45,004 nt of DNA, taken from Clostridium gallinarum. GTDB taxonomy: Bacteria; Bacillota; Clostridia; Clostridiales; Clostridiaceae. The position numbers and the translations under genes are program-made. Of the stretch, positions 9,691-17,465 are shown piece by piece. Every line of letters starts with the position of its first letter. Positions within the stretch are counted from its first letter, which is position 1. The DNA lies in contig NZ_JACSQZ010000025.1 in assembly GCF_014836325.1 (NCBI RefSeq), positions 1-45,004 of the forward strand, read 5' to 3'. Below the pieces are notes generated by a model. That model searched no databases. It was not told the DNA's origin and saw nothing but the letters and a program-made list of their open reading frames with translations.

Positions 9691-9719
9691 ATTATAGTAT
9701 AGAGAATTTTATAAAGCAA
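9691..9719 (-). promoter_or_regulatory. Sigma-A promoter of the ltaS-type gene
   Basis: Read on the minus strand, TTGCTT is followed after exactly 17 bases by a perfect TATAAT. It lies about 75 bases upstream of the gene start. Confidence 0.6.
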
Positions 9720-9741
9720 ACAAGAATTTATTAAATTTTTA

Positions 9742-9750
9742 TGATACAAT
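9742..9750 (+). promoter_or_regulatory. Extended -10 promoter of the FAD oxidoreductase gene
   Basis: TGATACAAT fits the TGn extended -10 form, 35 bases before the start codon. The -35 region is poor, as is common for extended -10 promoters. Confidence 0.45.
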
Positions 9751-9785
9751 ATATATGTTTTAGTTAACATTAACGGAGGTTATAT

Positions 9786-10739
9786 ATGCTTCAATATGAT
9801 TTAATAATAATTGGAGGGGGAGCAGCAGGATTATCAGCTGGGGTTTCAGCCCTTCAAAATGGAATTAAAAAGGTTTTAATATTAGAAAGAGATAGTGATT
9901 TAGGTGGAAACTTAAATTTATTTATTCATGGTGGATTTGGGGAATATTACTTAGGAGAAGAAGTTACAGGACCAGAACTAGCAAGTGAATTAATTAGAGA
10001 ATTTAAAGCTCAAGGTGGAGAATATAAGCTTGATACAGAAGTGTTAGAGCTAACTACAAGTAAAGTAGTTACTTATGTTAATCCTATTGATGGAATCCAA
10101 GATATTAAAGGGAAAGCTATAATAATAGCATCTGGTTGTAGAGAAAAATTCACAGGTAATATAAATATACCAATTCATAAGTATACTGGTATATATACTT
10201 TGGTTTCTGCACATAAATTAGTTAACTTTCAAGGATATTTACCTGGGAAGGAAGTTGTTATACTAGGTAAAAATAATTGGTCCTTAATACTAGCAAGAAG
10301 GCTATTAGTTGAAGGTGCTAAGGTAAAGGCTATAATAGATGGCTCTAATAAAGGTTTCCTAGATGAAAAAGGAAAAGATTTTATTAGCGGTTTTGATATT
10401 AATATAATAAAGAATAGTAGAGTTGTTGATATAAATGGAAATGAAAGAATTGGAAGTATAGATATTGAGAATAATAAAGATGGTACTATAACTAAAATTG
10501 ATTGTGATTCTTTAATTTTAACTGTAGGACATTTTCCAGAAGTTAATTTTATTAAAAAAGCTAATATTTATTTAAATGATAAAAAGGAAATTTTAGTAAA
10601 TAACAATGAAACTTCTGCGAAAGGGATTTTTGCTTGCGGAACAGTTTTAACTAAAGATACAGAAATATTTAAAAGTGGTGAAGATGGATTTAAAACAGGA
10701 GAAATAGTTTCAAATTATTTAAAGAAGTATTTTTATTAA
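9786..10739 (+). CDS. NAD(P)/FAD-dependent oxidoreductase
   Basis: This is a pyridine nucleotide-disulfide oxidoreductase-like flavoprotein. Residues 5-35 form the FAD Rossmann fold with GGGAAGLSAG and an acidic end of strand two (LILERD). A second nucleotide-binding segment surrounds VVILGKNNWSLILARRL (near residue 155), and the C-terminal FACGTV marks the second FAD contact. The segment LGGNLNLFIHGGFG resembles the LNQCIHNGFG stretch of clostridial relatives, but the Cys is replaced by Phe and I see no redox CxxC. At 317 residues it is shorter than full disulfide reductases and thioredoxin-reductase-like in size. The start has an ACGGAGG site. It is monocistronic between a divergent ltaS and a terminator, and its electron acceptor is unknown. 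Confidence 0.8.
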   Translation: MLQYDLIIIGGGAAGLSAGVSALQNGIKKVLILERDSDLGGNLNLFIHGGFGEYYLGEEVTGPELASELIREFKAQGGEYKLDTEVLELTTSKVVTYVNPIDGIQDIKGKAIIIASGCREKFTGNINIPIHKYTGIYTLVSAHKLVNFQGYLPGKEVVILGKNNWSLILARRLLVEGAKVKAIIDGSNKGFLDEKGKDFISGFDINIIKNSRVVDINGNERIGSIDIENNKDGTITKIDCDSLILTVGHFPEVNFIKKANIYLNDKKEILVNNNETSAKGIFACGTVLTKDTEIFKSGEDGFKTGEIVSNYLKKYFY

Positions 10740-10743
10740 ATAA

Positions 10744-10790
10744 AAATATCATATTGCTAAATATTAAGTTTAGCAATATGATATTTATTT
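10744..10790. terminator. Bidirectional terminator between convergent genes
   Basis: An 18-bp perfect stem (AAATATCATATTGCTAAA at 10744-10761 with its complement at 10769-10786) encloses a 7-base loop. T-rich sequence follows on the plus strand and the A-rich side serves the minus-strand SGNH gene, whose stop is at 10790. Confidence 0.8.
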
Positions 10791-11368
10791 TAATTAGGGA
10801 ATATTTTTCTTATAAATTCCTCTAAGAAAATTTTATGACCTTCATTATTAAAATGAATTCCATCTATATAAATATTATTATTTAATGTAAGAGAATAGAA
10901 GTCTATAAACTTTACATTATAATTGTTACAAAGATTTATTAAAGCTACTTTAAGATTCTCAAGATTTTTCTCGCAATAATCATAAGTTAATGAGGGCATA
11001 AATAATCTTTTAGCATCTTCTTTTATAATTCTAGGAGGTATTCCTATAATTATATCATTTGTTTTAGATAAGGATTCTTTTATCATCAATTCAATATTAT
11101 CTACAATTGAACTTACTTGGCGATTAGATAATAAATCATTAGTTCCACCCATTATAAAAATTTTATTAGGATTTAAGTTTATAACATCTTCTGTAAATCT
11201 ATTTAGCATATCTGTAGTTGTATTACCATTTATACCCTTATTAAAGATAGTATAATTTATATTTTTAGATATGATATAATTTTTTAAACCTTCAACCCAG
11301 GAGTTACTTTTACTTACTCCATATCCGAAGGTTAAACTATCACCTATAAGAACAAAATTATTATTCAA
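10790..11368 (-). CDS. SGNH/GDSL-family hydrolase
   Basis: This is a small serine esterase or lipase-like enzyme of 192 residues. The block I motif is GDSLTFGYG (nucleophile Ser11), block II Gly is in GINGNTT, block III is GGTNDL, and block V supplies the catalytic Asp/His as DGIHFNNEGH. No signal peptide is visible, so it is probably cytoplasmic. The start is TTG, preceded by GAGGATGTGA; the only nearby ATG runs straight into a stop. It is 14 bases downstream of the RusA-like gene and probably in the same transcript. The substrate may be a lysophospholipid, acetylated sugar or thioester; sequence does not decide. Confidence 0.85.
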   Translation of the reverse strand: MNNNFVLIGDSLTFGYGVSKSNSWVEGLKNYIISKNINYTIFNKGINGNTTTDMLNRFTEDVINLNPNKIFIMGGTNDLLSNRQVSSIVDNIELMIKESLSKTNDIIIGIPPRIIKEDAKRLFMPSLTYDYCEKNLENLKVALINLCNNYNVKFIDFYSLTLNNNIYIDGIHFNNEGHKIFLEEFIRKIFPN

Positions 11369-11382
11369 TTAAATCACATCCT

Positions 11383-12009
11383 CTAAAATAATTTATTAAA
11401 GCAATTTCTGCATATTAGTGTTTTTCCACCATTACCTTTTATTAAATTGTCTTCTTTAACTTTCTTATTACAAAACTCACAGGTTGAAGAATTGGTATTT
11501 TCTTCTTTTTTATCTTTAGTAGTTTTAAGTAATTTACTAGCAGGAGATTTTCTAAGACTTGTATAAAGCTTTTTCTCACTAGGCTCAATTTTTTCTTCTA
11601 CAGAATATGAAATCTTATATTTACTTTCACCAAAAAATTCAAGCTCAAAGCGAGGATTTTCTTTATCATAGAACTCTTCTGTAATTATTCTAGTTATTTG
11701 GGCATCATTAACAATAAGGCCACTTTTCTCTATACCATCAAAAATACTTTTAGTTATGTTTGCAGTATCAGGATGTCTTTTTTCACTTTTATAATAAACT
11801 TTTAATATTGCAATTAAAGATTCTTCAAGAATAACACCTGGATTTTGTAATCTAGCATAATAAGCTATTTTTTCTTCATAGATAGCATACCTATCATTAG
11901 AGGTTCCAGTATTGCTAGGTAAAATAGCCCTACCATCTTTGTTATGTAACTTAAAATTAGATTTTGTAATAGGTGATCCCGGTACAACTACTTTAGCATA
12001 TGTATTCAT
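11383..12009 (-). CDS. RusA-like endonuclease with a C-terminal zinc ribbon
   Basis: The N-terminal 130 residues look like the RusA family of Holliday-junction resolvases. Features are the VPGSPITKSNFKL opening, the acidic stretch HPDTANITKSIFDGIEKSG (D81, D91) followed by VNDAQI (D102), and a closing beta-strand. These acidic residues match the positions used for Mg2+ binding in E. coli RusA (D70, D72, D91). A lysine-rich linker (about 140-172) leads to a four-cysteine ribbon, CEFC (177-180) and CRNC (200-203). RusA is usually phage-borne, but no phage genes are nearby. The start has an AAGGAG site. The fold is inferred from motifs only, and the nuclease role is not proven. Confidence 0.72.
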   Translation of the reverse strand: MNTYAKVVVPGSPITKSNFKLHNKDGRAILPSNTGTSNDRYAIYEEKIAYYARLQNPGVILEESLIAILKVYYKSEKRHPDTANITKSIFDGIEKSGLIVNDAQITRIITEEFYDKENPRFELEFFGESKYKISYSVEEKIEPSEKKLYTSLRKSPASKLLKTTKDKKEENTNSSTCEFCNKKVKEDNLIKGNGGKTLICRNCFNKLF

Positions 12010-12067
12010 TAATAAAACTCCTTCAAAAATTAATATATCCTTAAAAATCCATTAATTCTAATAAAAA

Positions 12068-12094
12068 ATAATGAATAATTTTTTTATTCATTAT
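12068..12094. repeat. 11-bp inverted repeat in the rusA-like/tsaD divergent intergenic region
   Basis: ATAATGAATAA (12068-12078) pairs with TTATTCATTAT (12084-12094) around five T. It lies between divergently transcribed genes, about 60 bases upstream of the RusA-like gene. It could be an operator or merely an AT-rich palindrome. Confidence 0.35.
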
Positions 12095-12262
12095 ATAATA
12101 AACAATGAAACAAAAGAAATATATAGGATATTGTAAAAATCAAATAAATTAAGATATATAATTTATAAACTCAAATTATATATACATCTTTAATATACAA
12201 TAATTAGATTAGTTTCACAATGTTATAAAGAAATAGAAAGATTAAGCTACGAGGTTAAAAAT

Positions 12263-13273
12263 ATGGAAAGTAAATTAATTTTATCAATAGAATCAAGCTG
12301 TGATGAAACTTCAGCAGCAGTAGTAAAAGATGGTAGAGAAGTACTATCAAATATTATAGCATCACAAATAGAAACTCATAAGGAGTATGGTGGAGTAGTT
12401 CCTGAGGTAGCATCTAGAATGCATATAGAAGCTATTAATGGAGTAGTATTAGAAGCTTTAGATAAGGCAAATGTAAAATTAGATGATATAGATGCAATAG
12501 GAGTTACTTATGGACCAGGATTAGTTGGTGCATTATTAGTAGGATTACAATATGCTAAGGGATTATCATATTCATTAAAGAAGCCTTTAGTTGGAGTAAA
12601 CCATATAGAAGGACATATATGTGCAAATTATATAGAACACAAGGATTTAAAACCACCTTTTGTATCTTTAGTAGTATCTGGTGGTCATACATTTATAGTA
12701 CATGTTAAAAACTATGGTGAATATGATGTTATAGGCCAAACAAGAGATGATGCTGCAGGAGAAGCGTATGATAAGGTTGCTAGAGCTTTAGGCCTTGGAT
12801 ATCCAGGAGGTCCTAAAATAGATAAGCTTGCAAAGGAAGGAAATGAAAATGCTATTGAGTTTCCAAAGGCAAACTTCCATGATGATACATTAGATTTTTC
12901 ATTTAGTGGAGTTAAATCAGCAGTTTTAAATTATTTAAATAAATGTAAAATGCAAAATATAGAAGTAAATAAGGCTGATGTTGCAGCATCTTTCCAGAAA
13001 GCAGTTATAGAAGTATTAAAGCAAAATGTTTTAAAAACTTGTAAAAGAAAAAATGTAGATAAGATAGCAATAGCAGGGGGAGTAGCATCTAATTCTGCAT
13101 TAAGAGAAGCTTTAATAAATGCTGCATCTAAGGAAGGCATAGAAGTGTTATTTCCATCACAAATATTATGTACAGATAATGCTGCAATGATTGGAAGCGC
13201 AGCTTACTTTAACTTTATAAGAGGATTAGAAGCTCCTTTAAATATAAATGCTAAGCCAAACTTAAAATTATAG
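12263..13273 (+). CDS. tsaD: tRNA N6-adenosine threonylcarbamoyltransferase TsaD
   Basis: TsaD transfers the threonylcarbamoyl group to A37 of ANN-decoding tRNAs, working with TsaB, TsaC and TsaE. Visible motifs are the N-terminal [12 protein letters not shown], the metal-binding HIEGH, the ASKHA nucleotide-binding loops VSGGHT and [11 protein letters not shown], and [12 protein letters not shown]. At 336 residues it has normal length. It starts at ATG after an ACGAGGT site. Although usually in an operon with tsaB and tsaE, here it begins its own transcription unit, followed 63 bases later by a hydrolase gene. Confidence 0.97.
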   Translation: MESKLILSIESSCDETSAAVVKDGREVLSNIIASQIETHKEYGGVVPEVASRMHIEAINGVVLEALDKANVKLDDIDAIGVTYGPGLVGALLVGLQYAKGLSYSLKKPLVGVNHIEGHICANYIEHKDLKPPFVSLVVSGGHTFIVHVKNYGEYDVIGQTRDDAAGEAYDKVARALGLGYPGGPKIDKLAKEGNENAIEFPKANFHDDTLDFSFSGVKSAVLNYLNKCKMQNIEVNKADVAASFQKAVIEVLKQNVLKTCKRKNVDKIAIAGGVASNSALREALINAASKEGIEVLFPSQILCTDNAAMIGSAAYFNFIRGLEAPLNINAKPNLKL

Positions 13274-13336
13274 TTTGTAAGGGGGATGGGGAGATTGAAA
13301 CTTTTACCACATTCAAATGGGGTTCGTAAGGTAAAC

Positions 13337-14323
13337 ATGAAAAAAGAGTTAAAGCCTAAGGATATAGCTAAAAATATAATTTTGAGTATAGTAGTTATTT
13401 TATTTATAGGGTTTATATATCAGAGAGTAAGTAATTTTATAGCAAAAGAAACTTTAAAAGAAAGAGTGGATTATGCAAGGGTAGAAGATAAAAGATTAGA
13501 TTATGTAACAGATGGAGAAGGAAAATATACAGTAGTTTTCGATGGAAATATAGGAACTAACTTAAATCAGTGGAGTATAATTACAGATAAATTAGTGTCA
13601 GAGTATGACGATGTAGTGACATTTACATATAATAGAAGAGGATATGGATTTAGTGATGGTGGACAATCTAGAAGTCCAAAGGAACAAGCAGAAGATTTAA
13701 GAGCATTATTGAAAAAAGCAGCTGTTCCATCTCCATATATTTTAGTAGGAGAGGAATATGGAAGTTTGGTTTTAACTGAATTTGCAAAAGCTTATCCAGA
13801 TTTAGTAGCAGGTATAGTTTTAGTTAATCCTTTAGTAGAAGATGAAATTAATACAGATAATTTTAAAAAGAGTTTAATTTTAAAAAAAATAAGATCTAGT
13901 ATTGAAAAATTAGGCTCTCAAGTTGGATTTACAACTTTACTTGATAAAATGAATTTAAGTTTAAATACTGATGAGTTTGAAAACATGTTAGATGAAAGAG
14001 AACTTGAAGAATTTAAAGTACATAGAACAAAATTTAGTTATAATCAAGCTGTTAATAATGAGTACAAAAATATAACTTCTGGAAATAATACTAGCCAAGA
14101 AGAAGGTATTTTTAGTGGAAAGCCATATTATTTAATAGCCAAACCAGGTCAAGAAGTTTTGGCAAATTTAGGAGATGAAAATTTAACTAAAGTTTATAAT
14201 ATCAAATATGAAAATAATATAATAGCTATGTATGAGCCTGATACTGTAATAACAGGAATAAGACAAGTTATGAAACAAGCAAACGAAATAGAAAGACTCC
14301 AAAAGAAAAATAAAACAAGTTAA
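13337..14323 (+). CDS. Membrane-anchored alpha/beta hydrolase
   Basis: One N-terminal membrane helix (about residues 13-31) is followed by an alpha/beta hydrolase domain. Family features are an YNRRGYGFSDG segment (typical strand beta-4 turn, YDRPGxGxS in relatives), a 'lid' region and a C-terminal segment. The nucleophile elbow reads GEEYGSL, with Tyr where Ser is usual in G-x-S-x-G. The enzyme may therefore be catalytically altered or non-enzymatic. Three starts are possible (ATG 13286, TTG 13295, ATG 13337). The last is preferred: AAGG lies five bases upstream and it gives a natural Lys-rich N-terminus before the membrane helix. It is probably co-transcribed with tsaD. The substrate is unknown. 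Confidence 0.72.
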   Translation: MKKELKPKDIAKNIILSIVVILFIGFIYQRVSNFIAKETLKERVDYARVEDKRLDYVTDGEGKYTVVFDGNIGTNLNQWSIITDKLVSEYDDVVTFTYNRRGYGFSDGGQSRSPKEQAEDLRALLKKAAVPSPYILVGEEYGSLVLTEFAKAYPDLVAGIVLVNPLVEDEINTDNFKKSLILKKIRSSIEKLGSQVGFTTLLDKMNLSLNTDEFENMLDERELEEFKVHRTKFSYNQAVNNEYKNITSGNNTSQEEGIFSGKPYYLIAKPGQEVLANLGDENLTKVYNIKYENNIIAMYEPDTVITGIRQVMKQANEIERLQKKNKTS

Positions 14324-14414
14324 AATTATTGGATGATTGTCATATAATTGTAACAAAGAAGGGTTATATTAATAATTATAGTAAGGAATTATTAATAGTT
14401 AGGAGGATTTCAAA

Positions 14415-15650
14415 ATGAATGAAGATAATATATATGACGTAGAAAACTATGAAAGTGTGAATAAGGGGGATAATGAAGAATTTGAAGAAAGTTTTAGTGA
14501 AGAGCATAAGACTTTTGAAAGTGATTCATATGTACATCCAATAAATAATATATCAGATAAACCTAAGAAAAAGAAAAGAAAAGGCACTTTTAAAATTATA
14601 GCATTAGCTCTTATAGCAGGATTAATTGGTGGAGCTATTGGAAGCGGAAGTGTTTATTACCTAACAAAGAATAATCAATCAGGAAATAGGGTTATAACAG
14701 CTAATCCTCAAACATTTAGCACTGATTCAGAAGCATTAACTGCTAGTGAAGCTTTTGATAAGGTAGCACCAGCGGTAGTTATAGTTTCAGTTAGTGGAGT
14801 AATTGATTATAGTGGAATTATACCTCAAGAAACTGAAGGAATAGGATCAGGATTTATAATAAATGAAGAAGGATATATATTAACTAACTATCACGTTATA
14901 GAAGGCGCTAAAGAAGTTACAGTAACATTATCTGATGGAAATGAAGTTAAGGCAAAGGTTGTAAATTATGATTCAAATAGAGATGTTGCAATGCTTAAAA
15001 TAAGTGATGATACTGTTAAAGTACCAGCAGTAGCTGAACTTGGTGATTCGGATGCATTAAAGCCAGGTGAACAAGTTATAGCAATCGGAACACCTTTATC
15101 TAAGGAGTTTAATCAAACTGTAACTAGTGGAATTGTAAGTGCTGTTAATAGAAATGTTGAAACAAGTTCAGGTCAACAAGTAAACTTAATTCAAACTGAT
15201 GCAGCTATAAATCCAGGTAATAGTGGTGGTCCTTTAGTTAATACAAAGGGAGAAGTAGTTGGAATTAACAATATGAAAATTGCATCTGATTCTGTTGAAG
15301 GAATAGGTTTCTCAATTCCAATAAATGAAATTAAGGATAGAATAGAAGCATTATCTAAGCCAATATTAAACTTAGGTATTTCAATAAGAGAAATTACTTC
15401 TGATCTTTCAAAACAACTTAAATTAGAAGAAGGATTATATATAGTTGAAGTTACAGAGTTTTCACCAGCTGAAAAAGCAGGATTAAAAGGTGGAGATTTA
15501 ATAGTTAAATTTGATGGTAAGAGAATTAAAACTTTTGAAGAATTAAAGGAAATAAGAGATACTAAAGAAGAAGGCGATGTTGTTAGTGTTGAAGTTATAA
15601 GAAACGGAGAAACTAAAACATTTAATGTTCAGCTAGAAGCAAAAGAATAG
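14415..15650 (+). CDS. HtrA/DegP-like serine protease with PDZ domain
   Basis: This is a membrane-tethered surface protease that would degrade or repair misfolded exported proteins. Order of parts: an acidic cytoplasmic N-terminus (1-48), a Lys-rich stop, one membrane helix (about 59-82), a trypsin-like domain and a C-terminal PDZ domain (about 320-405). The catalytic triad is H160 (TNYHVI), D190 (SNRDVAMLKI) and S270 (NPGNSGGPL). At 411 residues it is of normal length for Firmicutes HtrA. It starts at ATG after a TAGGAGG site. It is followed by a stem-loop and stands alone. Confidence 0.94.
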   Translation: MNEDNIYDVENYESVNKGDNEEFEESFSEEHKTFESDSYVHPINNISDKPKKKKRKGTFKIIALALIAGLIGGAIGSGSVYYLTKNNQSGNRVITANPQTFSTDSEALTASEAFDKVAPAVVIVSVSGVIDYSGIIPQETEGIGSGFIINEEGYILTNYHVIEGAKEVTVTLSDGNEVKAKVVNYDSNRDVAMLKISDDTVKVPAVAELGDSDALKPGEQVIAIGTPLSKEFNQTVTSGIVSAVNRNVETSSGQQVNLIQTDAAINPGNSGGPLVNTKGEVVGINNMKIASDSVEGIGFSIPINEIKDRIEALSKPILNLGISIREITSDLSKQLKLEEGLYIVEVTEFSPAEKAGLKGGDLIVKFDGKRIKTFEELKEIRDTKEEGDVVSVEVIRNGETKTFNVQLEAKE

Positions 15651-15661
15651 ATAAATAAAAC

Positions 15662-15693
15662 AAGGGGTTGTCTCACAAAGGCAGCCCCTTTAA
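15662..15693 (+). terminator. Terminator-like hairpin after the htrA-like gene
   Basis: A 12-bp stem (AAGGGGTTGTCT at 15662-15673 with AGGCAGCCCCTT at 15679-15690, including two G-U pairs) encloses CACAA. Only a short T-run follows. Confidence 0.6.
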
Positions 15694-15839
15694 TAATAAA
15701 TAGATATAAATATATGATGTTAAAAAAATTGCTTATTTTTATTTTGCAAAAATAGAATTAATAAATCACATTTTGTTATTAATGGAATAGACTATAGTAT
15801 AAATAAAACTTATATTTATAAAACTTAGGAGGCAAGATT

Positions 15840-16241
15840 ATGAGCGGAAGAATAACATCATGTGAATTAAAGACAGGATGCAACGAACAAATTGAAGCAA
15901 TCGTTAGATTACCGGAGGAAAAGAGATCAGTTATATTTGGAACAGTTTTAGACTGCAATAGAATGCCTGTAGTTGATGCAGTAGTAAAATTACTACAAGT
16001 AGTTGAAGGATCTAGATATCCTTATCCTTTAACTCATACTTTCACAGATTGTCACGGCCAATTTTTATTAGGACCATTATGCCCAAATACAAAGTATATG
16101 TTAAAGATATATAAAGATAATATAGTAATAAGATATACAGAATTAGAAACAACTTCTTATAATGGTAAGTGTATAGGAAAACCTGACAATAATTGTGATA
16201 ATAAACCTGGAGATAATGGCTCTGGTTGCTGTAATTGTTAA
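15840..16241 (+). CDS. Cys-rich protein with a carboxypeptidase-regulatory/CnaB-like beta domain
   Basis: This is a 133-residue protein without signal peptide or membrane segment. The central part (about 29-105) reads like a carboxypeptidase-regulatory-like or CnaB-type beta-sandwich: VIFGTVLDCNRMPVVDAVV, then TFTDCHGQFLLGPLCPNTKYML. The C-terminal tail is rich in Cys, Asn, Gly and Asp and ends GCCNC; eight or more cysteines in all. Similar proteins occur in clostridia, and the Cys-rich tail would suit a cross-linked spore surface or coat layer, but that is inference. A GGAGG site precedes the ATG. The gene is monocistronic between two hairpins. The promoter region holds TATAAA-like sequence but no clear sporulation-sigma match. 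Confidence 0.7.
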   Translation: MSGRITSCELKTGCNEQIEAIVRLPEEKRSVIFGTVLDCNRMPVVDAVVKLLQVVEGSRYPYPLTHTFTDCHGQFLLGPLCPNTKYMLKIYKDNIVIRYTELETTSYNGKCIGKPDNNCDNKPGDNGSGCCNC

Positions 16242-16257
16242 GTTTTAACTTAAATAA

Positions 16258-16290
16258 CAAAAAAAGCTCCTTTTAGGGGCTTTTTTGTTT
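16258..16290 (+). terminator. Rho-independent terminator
   Basis: An A-run plus GCTCC pairs with GGGGC plus a six-T run (arms about 16258-16270 and 16276-16287), with loop TTTTA. It lies 16 bases after the preceding stop codon. Confidence 0.85.
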
Positions 16291-16340
16291 TGTCTGTTTT
16301 TGATAGAATTAGCTTAACTTGAGTTAGGAGTAGAATAATA

Positions 16341-17441
16341 ATGGAAAAAATAATGTTATACATAATATCTGCATTTTTTATTATAGGAATATTTGATTAT
16401 ATTCTAGGTGGAAAATTTGGATTAGGTAAAGAATTAGAAAATGGAATAAAAAGTATGGGATCTTTAGCGATATCAATGGTTGGAATTATTTCTATTACAC
16501 CTATAATTTCAGAGGGATTAAATAAATACATAATTCCAAGATTAAATATTAATTTAATAGATCCAAGTATAATATCATCTTCTTTAATAGCAGTAGATAT
16601 GGGAGGATATAAAATAGCTGAAGCAATAGGAAGAAGTAGTGCAGAAGTATATTTTTCTGGGATTTTAATATCTTCTATTTTAGGATGTACAATAAGTTTT
16701 ACTTTACCTTTAGCGCTAGGGATAATAAAAGAAGAGGATAGGGATGTTTTGTGCAAAGGGGTACTTTGTGGAATAGTTACAGTACCTGTTGGGTTATTTA
16801 TAGGCGGCATTTTACTTAGAATACCAATAATGATTATTTTTAAAAATTTATTACCAATAATAGTTATATCATTATTTATAATAATTGGTCTAAAAAAAAT
16901 TCCGAATAAAATGATAGCCTATTTTGAAAGACTGGCAAGATTTATATTTATAATAGGGTTAATAGGGCTAGGAATTCAAGGAATTACATCAATAACAGGA
17001 GTAGTTATAATTAAAGGATTACTACCAATAGAAGAATCTATAATTATAGTAGGGAAAATTGCAATATTCTTAGCTGGAGCAAATGTAATGCTAAAAGTAA
17101 TAAAAATAATATTTGCTGAAAAAATAAATAAGTTAAAAGAAGCACTAGGAATAAACACTGAATCAGTTACATCTCTCATAGGTAGTTTAGCATCTGCAGT
17201 AATAGTATTTACTGACTTTGATAAGCTGGACAATAGGGGGAAGATAATATGCTCAGCTTTCTCAGTATCAGGTGCATATGTATTTGGTGGACAATTAGGA
17301 TATGTAGTTACAGAAGCTAAAGAAGTGGTATTTATTTATATATTAGTAAAGCTTATAAGTGGATTTTTAGCAATTATTTTAGCTATGAAAATTAGTAAAG
17401 ATTGTGTGATAGAGGAAAAAAATCGAGCTGTTAATAATTAA
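16341..17441 (+). CDS. eutH: EutH-like ethanolamine permease, orphan
   Basis: This is a polytopic membrane protein of 366 residues with about ten hydrophobic segments. The signature blocks of the EutH family are visible: AVDMGGYKIAEAIG, FTLPLALGIIKEED, GVLCGIVTVPVGLFIGG and SAFSVSGAYVFGGQLGYV. EutH takes up ethanolamine for the coenzyme-B12-dependent ethanolamine ammonia-lyase pathway, which is normally encoded alongside. None of the eut enzymes or microcompartment shell genes is present here, and the neighbours are a small Cys-rich protein and apbE. It may serve a dispersed ethanolamine pathway or a different amine. The start follows TTAGGAG. Confidence 0.82.
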   Translation: MEKIMLYIISAFFIIGIFDYILGGKFGLGKELENGIKSMGSLAISMVGIISITPIISEGLNKYIIPRLNINLIDPSIISSSLIAVDMGGYKIAEAIGRSSAEVYFSGILISSILGCTISFTLPLALGIIKEEDRDVLCKGVLCGIVTVPVGLFIGGILLRIPIMIIFKNLLPIIVISLFIIIGLKKIPNKMIAYFERLARFIFIIGLIGLGIQGITSITGVVIIKGLLPIEESIIIVGKIAIFLAGANVMLKVIKIIFAEKINKLKEALGINTESVTSLIGSLASAVIVFTDFDKLDNRGKIICSAFSVSGAYVFGGQLGYVVTEAKEVVFIYILVKLISGFLAIILAMKISKDCVIEEKNRAVNN

Positions 17442-17457
17442 CAGATCGATTTTTTTT
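17416..17457. terminator. Bidirectional terminator between eutH-like and apbE
   Basis: AAAAAATCGA and CTGTTAA pair with TTAACAG and TCGATTTTTT around a short loop. The left arm overlaps the end of the EutH-like gene and the A-run/T-run pair can serve both converging genes. Confidence 0.8.
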
Positions 17458-17465
17458 ATAACTTT

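Noticed and set aside
11383..12009. Prophage remnant suggested by a RusA-like gene
   Set aside because: No integrase, terminase, structural or lysis gene is nearby, and both flanks are housekeeping genes.
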